64,000 nt of DNA from Ophiodon elongatus (taxonomy: Eukaryota; Chordata; Actinopteri; Perciformes; Hexagrammidae): the NCBI GenBank assembly GCA_016806645.1, contig JACSYO010002129.1, positions 124,001 through 188,000 on the forward strand. Direction: 5' to 3'. The notes below the pieces were generated by a model, which saw only the letters and a list, made by a program, of their open reading frames with translations, was not told the DNA's origin and did no database searches. The translations under genes were made by a program, and so were the position numbers. Positions 55,201-64,000 of this stretch are shown in pieces. Every line of letters begins with the position of its first letter. The first letter of the stretch is position 1.

Positions 55201-57600
55201 TGAGAGGGATCTCTGTCAGAAAACAAACCTCTCCGTTTGAAGCATGGCCTCCAGTTAAACTTGTTCAACTTCTGCCTTTCTCTGTTCATTTCACTCTCCT
55301 CTCTCACTTTCCCTCTCACTCCACTTTTCTCCCCCTGCCATCTCTTTGTCCCTCACTCTGCCTTTTACTCTCCTTCGCCATCCCTTTCACCCTTGTGTTT
55401 CTTTCCTTTGCTCTCTTCATTTCTTTCCCCCCTGTGAATCGTTGCTGGCGTAAGTCTTTGTATTTGGCTGGGCGAACCCAGGGTGAGCGTGTCTTGTTAC
55501 AGCAGTCCAGGCTCTCTGATAAAGCCCTGCATTGTGAAGGATAATCCCTCAGAAACAATCAGGATTTTTATACCGTGCCCTCTGTTATTTCTGCAGCCTC
55601 ACACGTAAAAATGCACGCAGCACGCGCACACTCAACTCACAACAAACATCGACAGCATTTGTCCCGACACACAAACAAGTACATGTACAAGCACCGGCAT
55701 GCACTGCACACTGAGTGAACTCATGAGAAAGAATGCGAGAAATTCACATCAAATTACCCTCGTGTTTAATTTTGTTTTAATCCTGCTCTCTGTGCCCTCT
55801 GTCAGCTACAGCTATGATAACATGACGGGAGTTTAAGGGGACAGGGATGTAAAAATGGGGAGTTGCTACGTTGCTGTAAAATGTCAGTTAAGTCAGTATG
55901 TGTATCATTGTCATGTTTTGTTCAGGCAGCCATTCTGTAGCTTTTCACACTCGGCTGAGCCCTATTGTTAAATAAACAAAGCCTTGTGTTCGGTTGTGCT
56001 GCGGATCAGTGAGGCGATCAGGCACTCACCTGAAAAATTGGAGAGGAGAATGCAGAAAAGAGCAGGGGAGCAGCACACTGTAAAAAAATGCACATGTTAA
56101 CAAACTTAAAAACTTAATTAATACAGATACAAAAATGGACCATTTACGCAGCAGAGATTTATGACATGTAATAGCATGAAGAAGCACAGGTGAAATAAGT
56201 AACGTTGAGATGGCTGCGTGTCATTGAAGTGGTCCAGCGCCAGGGCCCTGGTAGCTTACTGTGACACCATTAAGGTTATTTGTTTGAATTTAATTTAAGT
56301 GTCCTGCTATAACAAGTCAAAATATCTGCAGCAAAGAAGGCCTATTGTGTGTGACAAGTTCTCTCTCCAGTCTTTGAGGTAAGGCTGACCACACAACTTA
56401 TAATTAGTACCAAAATATTGGCGTTCAATTCAATAATGTTCATTAAAATCCAAAAAAACAAGTTAAGTTGCATTAATTTATAATTCGTTTTGACACAGCC
56501 ACTGATTTGTGGACCTCTTTTTTGCAGTGTGCAAGCTTGTTCTGGAGACAGCTGTGCAGTGTCTAGACAGGTAGATACCTTTGTGGTTCCAGGTCCGGGA
56601 TTGTCTCCCTGTCACTGCCATCATTCCTCATCTTCCAACAGGAGGTTTCCTTCACCGGCTTTACCACTGCCGGCATCATCTGTCACCACATCCAAGGGGA
56701 AGGAGAAACATAATTACAGGACAGAGGTAACCACAACTCAACCCCCCAAGGTTAGCACTAATAACAATGGTAGCCAGCCACCGTGACTGTCAGCCTGACA
56801 TTGTTCGACAGTTCCACCAAATGCCTGTAAACAATAAATCATAAAAGCTGTCATAGTCCACCTGTTGTCCAATAGTGCCGGGAAAAAGATAATGTATTTT
56901 AAGAGATACTAGAAGACAAGTAATACAAGTAGAAAAGTTGAGCATGTGCAACATATTTAATAACAATAATGTAATAATTACCGTGGTTAAAGATAATATC
57001 TGCTACTTACTCTACTTTACTTACTGCCCTTTATCTACCAATTACACAAGCTCTCATTGGCAAGTGATGTTAGCGGATCAGCATTACACACAAATTACTC
57101 ACTAGTTCACCCCATTCATAACTAGGAAATGCAGGAATATTGTCAGTTGTCTGTTTTGTGCATATGCTCATTAAACTATTGGTTCTAAGCTATCATCATA
57201 CTAACATGCAGACAAGTGTAGATGAAAGGATGAACACACATATGCGCACAGCAGCAGAAAGAGAGAGAGCCCTGCACTGTATTTAACAGTTTCCTGGGAT
57301 CCAACAAGCACATTTCATTGGCTCTCTGATGCACTGCAGCGTTGTATGTGTGACCTCAGATTTTTTAATTCTCCATGTTATTCTCACAGGTCCTGGGGAG
57401 GACTGTAATTAGGCCCAGCGCTGCTCCCATATCACCATCCTCACTATCACAAACACGCTCATACACCACACTCAGTACTGTATTATTAACTCTTACACAC
57501 TCAAACTTACTCACATATTTATAGTATGTTATACTCACAGTGGCCAACAGCTTTATACTTCAGAAAAGAAAGAAAAATATGTAAATAATTAGAAAAGTAT
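52203..57600. other. Intergenic or distal 5' region, no gene recognised
   Basis: Mixed-composition DNA on both strands with one (CA)n tract at 55005-55080. The open frames are short, lack protein similarity that I can see, and lack compatible splice sites. Confidence 0.6.
55005..55080. repeat. (CA)n microsatellite with CACG units
   Basis: About 75 bases of CA/CG alternation. Confidence 0.92.
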
Positions 57601-57839
57601 TGGCACATTACATGCCACACAGTGGCCTTGACTCTTCCTACGCCCCGCCCCTTTTCGCTCTGCGCTCCATTAACAGTTGAGCAAGCTTAAAACCAGGCAG
57701 ATGCTCTGTTGCTGTTACACTGTGCTATGTCTGTGCAAAGGTAACATTACTATGCAAGTCACACTGCATTGGTCTCACAATTTGCCTGGACACATTACAG
57801 TACACAGAGTAACAGTTACAACGAGGAACTTTCATTTTG

Positions 57840-58102
57840 TGTAGATTGTTGCAGTCCCTGTTGACTAAAGTGTTTCCGAGCACCAGGGTCCCTTCAGAAA
57901 ACCTCTCATTCTACTGCAGCTGGGTCTGCAACGTGAAGTCCTGGTTATTGTTTCTCGTGGCCCTCCTTCCCACCAACGAGCCCAGCAACATGTCCTGGGC
58001 CTCCAGCAACGCGGTGGAGCAGCGCGCGTGGGGTGTGGGGGGGGACCTGTGCTCCTCGCGGGAGGAGGAGCCGCTGCTGCTGGGTGGCACAGCGCGCCAC
58101 TA
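57840..58102 (+). other. GC-rich open stretch, coding status unknown
   Basis: An open frame ends at TAA 58100-58102. It reads a hydrophobic run (SWLLFLVALLPTNEPSNMSW), then an acidic/leucine-rich end (SREEEPLLLGGTARH). The first ATG in it gives only 36 codons. It is CpG-richer than its surroundings and sits beside the promoter-like block at 58246-58390. I do not recognise the protein; it may be chance or the remnant of a first exon. Confidence 0.2.
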
Positions 58103-58245
58103 ATTAGTGGTGAACCTGGTGAACCTGCGGGATTTCATTACTTTGTAATATTATCTCTGCTATGTTCCGCCCGGAAGTAACTTTTTGACTTAGCGTTATT
58201 TATTTTGACATACACGACATCTAGCCTCCCAACGGAAGAAGTTAC

Positions 58246-58350
58246 CTGAGTAAAGTTAATCACCGTGAAGGTATCCGTGCTGTCATCCTGGCCTGGCGCC
58301 TAAACGGATCTGGCGTCGCCATGTTTCTTTTGGTCAAGTTTGTTTGAATA
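58246..58350 (-). other. Candidate non-coding or uORF-bearing first exon on the minus strand
   Basis: Downstream (on the minus strand) of a TATA element, the sequence runs through AAACATGGCGAC at about 58315-58326, a YY1-like motif common at vertebrate transcription starts. The ATG opens a 20-codon frame (MATPDPFRRQARMTARIPSR, stop). The block ends at a CAG/gtaact donor at 58246. It could be a 5' exon of the receptor gene starting at 52202 or belong to another transcript. Confidence 0.35.
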
Positions 58351-58364
58351 AGCAATAACACTTC

Positions 58365-58390
58365 CTAAGAGGGCGGGACTTATATATAGC
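58365..58390 (-). promoter_or_regulatory. Candidate minus-strand core promoter (TATA box plus GC box)
   Basis: On the minus strand the sequence reads gctatatataagtcccgccc: a TATATAAG-type TATA box next to a CCCGCCC GC box, about 30 bases before the putative start of the exon at 58350. An ETS-like ccggaagt lies at 58171-58178. Confidence 0.4.
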
Positions 58391-58399
58391 GCATAGAAT

Positions 58400-61300
58400 T
58401 TCCCTGTAGGCCACGTTTGTAATAAAACCACTGACATGTTATGACATGATACAATGTAGTTTATCAGATTACCACAAAAAGAAAAGCATAATCATCAGTA
58501 AACAAACTCAGTAATATTATACAACAATATCTATTAGTTTGCTGATACGCTCCTATAAGCTATAGGTCAAGCCAGACCAATCGAGACTCTGGCAACAAAA
58601 CCCCACGGATGCGTTTTTATTGTTTTCCAGTACATATCACACTCAGTCATAATATATTTCGCATACATCCAAATTCTTTCTCTCATAAACTCATACATTA
58701 CCATAATGTCCACACACCATCGTTTTAATTCAAACATCACTATTCTCTCTCAATCAAACACTATCATTCTTTCTCTATTCTCTTTCACAAATCCCACTCA
58801 CACACACAATAAGCCAGTGTTCTCACATTTATTACAATAAGGTTAAAACGCTATTTGTGGGGGAGTATGATAGTATGCGAGGGAGAGTCTAGTGGTGTAT
58901 ATAAAGGAATGCGTGAGGGAAATGCATGGCCTCTTGAATAGTATACATACACAGATGTGTATACAGCTATGTGTATACTCACACACATTTTAAAGTATAA
59001 ACACGTGGACAAAAACACAGATTAAACATACGCAAAGATGCTAAACACACAAATTAACTTTTCTTGAGACATTTCCCTTCTGAGATCATCTCAAGAGTGC
59101 TGATCTCAGTTGTATGAGTTGTCTTATGAGGTTCACTTGAGTACGGTGGGTTGCTTAAGTGATGAATGAGCTGTTTACATGATTCCCCCGGCTTGTATTA
59201 TACATGGGCTGAGTGTCATGTCACTATTACATTACCACTAAATGTGAATGTGTGTTTTGCGGGAGACTTAGCTTGTTGACCTTGGAACCCAAGACCGTCC
59301 TCCCACCTCTCCACTGCAGTTGTCACTGACATCTAACAGCTCCTAACTATTGTTTTTATTCCCATGATCTTGTTTATGCATTCCAGTCTGCCTTGAGCAG
59401 CCTGCAGGTTACGGAATAAACACGAACACAAACACACGAGACATCTCTCATCCTTCAGCACAATATGAACAAAGTGGTTTGGTATCTCTATTGACAACGT
59501 GTCTTGTCTAGGTTCTGGTAGATAAGCTTGTTTTATTGAAGAATGTTATGTCAAAGTCTAACTGGCTTGTTATGATTCTGGATCAAATCTTAAACTGTCG
59601 GTTTTTACCTTGAGCCTGAAAATATATTTACTTCTGGGTTGTTTTACAAGTGACAGAGAGCTGAGGAAGAACCGGATCATTGACCAAAAACACCTCATGC
59701 TCAACAAAGAGACGCTGCAGGTAGCTGCGGTCACTCTACCCTAAATCATTCGACACTTAAAAAAACACACCACATATTGTGGCGCCAGGTCTTATCAGGT
59801 AACCTTTCCCATTGTATTGTATTTCCGTAACACCTCACCCTTGCAAAGACAAGAATATGACCTCTAAGATGGTAAATAGTGGGATATTTTCTGCCCAATT
59901 GGCTGTTTGTCATGACCGACCATGCGATGCGAGTAAGAAAATACCTTCAGTGAGAGGCATGGTTGCTTTTCAACAGAATATAATAAGTCTCCCAAAGAAA
60001 TGTTCAGCCCTGAGCAGACATAAAAAGTATGACTTCTTTTTAAAATGCTGACAGGAAATTAGGTTCTTAGAAAAGTGTGTGCTCTATAAATTGACGGTAC
60101 TCTTAATCTAGCAACAGAGACATTTCTATGAGTTACTCTTCCACAGGGTCATTTCATCACTCAAATGTGAGTCTCTCATTCCGTCTCCTTCTACAACTTA
60201 TTTATAATTCAAATATCTAAAATATTTATACTTCAAAAAAGAATGGTATATGTGGTGGAGTACATACAGTGGCTGCTTGTATTCACTAAGTGATGCTATC
60301 ATCATCAGATAGGACAATGAAACTGTCCTCATCAGATAGTATATGTACTATCTTATCTGTACATACCATATGTGCCGGACTGATAAACTGCGTATGTATT
60401 TTCTGTTGTGTATGTGAGGAAATGCATAAGCATCACACACCTGCACAAACAAACAACATTTGGCAGTGACTGTGGCCCTGCTATCCACCTGTAGTTCAGC
60501 TCTTTTTGTTTTGGGGTTGATCTTATTCAATGAGCCAAGCCAGCGTGGTTTATTGAAACATCCTAATCCCTGGAGAGTAGAGAGAGAGAAGACAGAGGAA
60601 GCAAGAAGATTTATCTAACAGGAACATGCAACCTAATGCCTTTCACAGACTCCTATCAGGACACAATGTGCCCACTTGCAGTCCTAATGGCTACAGCCAG
60701 TGTATTCACTGAGTAATTACTATGGGAGATTTAGAAATATGCAAAGCAGTTCAGTCTGGGGGAGCAAGTCTGAACTTGAGCATACTAAAGAGCCCATTAA
60801 TCCTTTTTAATTCTATTAAGAATTGGACCACAGCTGGATAAGAGGCCAGCAGAGTTCCAGAGACTATGTCTGTAATGCTTTGGAGTCCCACAGCGAAAAT
60901 CTCTTAACAAAAATTCCTTTGCAAGGAAATTTCTTTTCCTCTTCCCAGTTGAATCAATTCACAGCCTTAAGCAGCTTTTAATTGGTAGTAAACAAAGATA
61001 GGTTGAATTTTGTGAGGAGTGTAGGAAGAGGTATGTTTTACATCTCCATCTAAAGAACTGTTTCGTCACGTCAAACAGTGGCAGGAGGTTCGCAAATGGA
61101 ATTTGGCTGAGCTGCACATGCACATGATGTTATCAATGTCACAAAAAACACGTGTTACAAGTGTCCTTTTCCACAGGCGTGAAAGGATACGCAGGTGAGC
61201 TACGTGCCATCCGCCGCATACTTATCTGTGTGTTGATTTGGATCGGCACTCCCCAACATTCGCCCTGCTATTTTTGGACTTGTCCAATTCCACAAAAATC

Positions 61301-64000
61301 ACAATCTTATCAAGGAATTCCTGAAAGTTCGGTATGAGGCTGAATGAGAACGTGGGTTTAGCTCTTTTTCACAGTGAAGAGGGTGGAGAGTAATGGCTTT
61401 CACCTGTTGAGATAAGAGTTCAAATACCCCCCATTCTAAATGACCACAGTGCGCGGCTACTGTTCCTACTGTGTGCATAGTCACAGTAGTGTAAATACTG
61501 AGGCCCTTCTGCCTGGACCTCAGTAATCTGGACATACAGAATGTGCCTCTGCTTTTTGACCCCCATTCATTTCTATTAGGGCTAAAAGGTTAGCGAGGAG
61601 GATGCCAGTCGCAGTGTAAACGAGATGTCATGTTTGACAGGGTGTGTAAGCTCAGCTCGGGGGAGCAGCCTGCCGCTCGCTCAGCTCAGTCACACACACC
61701 TAAACATGAGACAATAACAAGGAGAGCGGGAGACACGGATAGACAAGAACCTGTCACACAAGCACGGGCATATATATGTTGCTCAGGAATGAATCTCGTC
61801 TCCTTAGTTACACTATTATGAAACAAAACAGGCCTGAAAATCACGATCACATTCCTTCCCACCCTGACACCCCACACCCATCACCCTCACTTTCTAATGT
61901 CTACCGCCCCATCTGTTTTGCCAACTGCTTCCCTTCATTACTGGACCAGTTTACCTGCTCGTCTGTCCCCTTTACCTCAACATTATGCACATTCCCATTA
62001 CTGAAGCTCCCCCCTATCTCCCTGTCTCTCATTTGCCCTCTCTGTCTGATCTGGGCTGCTTTTCATTCTGTCAGCCTAGAAGTGGATCGGGGAGAGAAAA
62101 AAAGAAATGAAAGAAAACGCCTCAGACACCCCAACCTGTATCTGGCTTAGTATCTCCATGGTAGCATGACCCCCTGAAACAGCCCATTATGCTCCACTGC
62201 ACTCAAAAAGGACTGAAAGCAAGGAAGGGGCAAAGCACGAAATAGGAGAGAGAGAGAGAGCTGCAATGAAAGAAACGAGGAGAGCACAGGAATGGAAGCC
62301 TCCAAACAAAACAAGAGGTTAAATCACTTATCATTGCAGTGTTTACGTTTTGTTTCAGCCCAGATTTCCTTACCTCCTCACAGAGCCTGGTGTCCTGTTT
62401 TAAAAAAAAGATAATAGCTGGATGCTGACTGACTTACGAATGGCTAAATGGTTTACTTTACCAACTCTGCTGCATGTGAGTAGCCAGAGACAACCGAGAT
62501 GAAAATAATGGAGGACTGAAGAAGTTAAAAACATTCAACATTCATTTTATTGGTTTGGTTTTTTTGAGTACAGTGGTTATTTCTGCCTTTCTGGCATTCA
62601 CAGACAAAACAAACAAATACCAATAACTGGTAACACATAAAATATAGCTTTCTGATAATATCTGTGGCTCAGTCTAGTAGTTACAACAGATACAATAGTA
62701 ACTCTCCGTACCTGATTGACACAAACGTAAATACAAACACTTAATAAACATGTAAAAACTGTCCAAAACTGGAACTAATACTTTTGAAATTCTGTATGAT
62801 TTATAAAATGACATGGCTATTTACATTCAATTTGAATAATTATAATTAAAAAGTAGCAAAAACAAACATAGTGTATGAGTCTTAGATGAACAAAAATAAA
62901 CACTGATTATTCAAACGTGATAAAATATATAATATTGATTATAATGAGAAGGTTCCATTATGTACGTTCAAGTGCTATTAATAAAGATGCACAGGAGAGC
63001 CGCCACGTCGGCCCTCCTGTCAGAGTGGCATAAATCAAGGTGCAGCTCAGAGATTGAAGTCCAGAGGCAAAGGTCAAAGGTTACAAAATTCAGTCAAACC
63101 TCCACCTCTAAGACACAGTCAAAGTGGTTAGTACAGAAAGATGGTAGTGGTGAGGAGGAGAAGTTACTCGGTCAGATTCCTAACCATCACTACTTTGGTT
63201 ACACAAAAAGAAAGATAACATTGCTCTAACATACAGCTCAAATACTGTGTTTTTTTTCTTTTCTTCTTTGCTTATGTTCAGGTTATCGTCGTAGCAATGG
63301 AGGGTAGTCTGACCTCAGTGGCACAACACAAGGTACAGATGGTTAGAAGTTGAAGCCAGTGCTTGTTCCGTATCACTTGGTACAGAGCTGTCTTTACATC
63401 TGAGGACGAATGGTCTCAGTTCACAGCTGCTGGGTGATGTTTTCCAAGGTGAACACAAGATCAAAAACAAAGACGAGGCTGGCGTTTTCTCCTCTCTCTG
63501 TTCCAAGGCCAAAGAGTCACCAGTTCCGCTTTGAAAGCTTACTAACTGCACTGACCAAATGCCTCCATCACTAGCATCCAAAACTATCAACATTAGCAGC
63601 TTCTAAAAATCCTCTCGAAAAAAATAGACTTTTTTTATTTCTTTTTCTCATATATATAAAAAAATATCTGTAATATTACTATGCAGTTCTTTTCACTGGA
63701 CGGGTTTGACCAACAGTCAAATGTGCTTCTTGTATTTCACATGTGTGAGTGTGTGAACATTAGATTACTGTGTGAATGTATGTGTGTCAGTATGCCCCAA
63801 AAGAGCAAGCAATGTGTTAGATTGTACTCTTTAATCATATCCTTCTCTGAGATTGATTCCCGTTCTTAGAAACCTTCTCTCCGCTCCTCACCTGTGCTAT
63901 CTGACTCCCTCCCTGACTCTGTGTAGTCCATCTTCTCTTATCTCCCCTCTCCTGGAATGATTGCATGTGCCTGCTAACAGACAGTTTGCTGGCTGGACAG
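58400..64000. other. Non-coding region, no gene recognised
   Basis: AT-rich on the left (58400-60400). On the right, 62540-64000 has the texture of untranslated sequence, with TTTATT near 62547 that would be an AATAAA on the minus strand, so a 3' UTR of a minus-strand gene lying beyond the window is possible. No exon is seen on either strand. Confidence 0.5.

Noticed and set aside
1..64000. CRISPR arrays, rRNA and tRNA genes, prokaryotic operons
   Set aside because: None of the expected repeats, conserved core sequences or clover-leaf patterns were seen. The regular short repeats are microsatellites.

Overview
The window is vertebrate genomic DNA, almost certainly from a percomorph-type teleost fish. 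It has spliced genes with GT-AG introns, dense (GT)n/(CA)n and (CT)n microsatellites, and two copies of a repeat that I recognise as common in spiny-rayed fish genomes. The receptor gene, at about 37 kb for 24 exons, is compact compared with its mammalian counterpart. There are no bacterial-type operons, CRISPR arrays, rRNA genes or recognisable tRNA genes.

Region 1 (about 1-41,600, + strand) is nearly the whole coding part of latrophilin-1, adgrl1, an adhesion GPCR. I resolved 24 coding exons from 2847 to 40280. They join in one continuous frame of 1,504 codons plus stop, and only the signal-peptide exon is missing (it must lie upstream of, or unseen before, 2847). In order they encode a SUEL/galactose-binding lectin domain, a 15-nt microexon, an olfactomedin domain, a Ser/Thr/Pro-rich stalk, the hormone-receptor motif, the GAIN domain with its GPS autoproteolysis site, seven transmembrane helices, and a long cytoplasmic tail ending in the PDZ ligand LVTSL. 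The introns hold many microsatellites, a degenerate tandem array of about 117-bp units near 36.3-36.65 kb, possible transposon debris, and one open candidate alternative C-terminal exon near 37.9 kb. The 3' UTR follows to a probable polyadenylation signal at 41573.

Region 2 (about 41,600-49,000) is an intergenic gap, AT-rich in its right half, in which I find no gene.

Region 3 (49,017-52,202, - strand) is a convergent second gene that I do not recognise by name. Thirteen exons splice in one frame to a protein of about 348 residues: signal peptide, short cysteine-rich ectodomain, one transmembrane helix and a cytoplasmic tail. The tail is built from a run of small exons that all have phase-2 boundaries. 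The ectodomain looks like a strongly diverged rhamnose-binding/SUEL lectin domain, so two unrelated-looking membrane proteins with the same kind of lectin module may sit tail to tail here. This is the most novel item in the window.

Region 4 (52,203-64,000) is largely non-coding. At 57.6-58.4 kb there is a CpG-richer island with promoter-like elements on the - strand (TATA box, GC box, YY1-like ATGGCG, a splice donor). It could be a distal promoter and non-coding first exon for the region 3 gene or for an unrelated transcript. The last 1.5 kb resembles untranslated sequence, but I cannot assign it.
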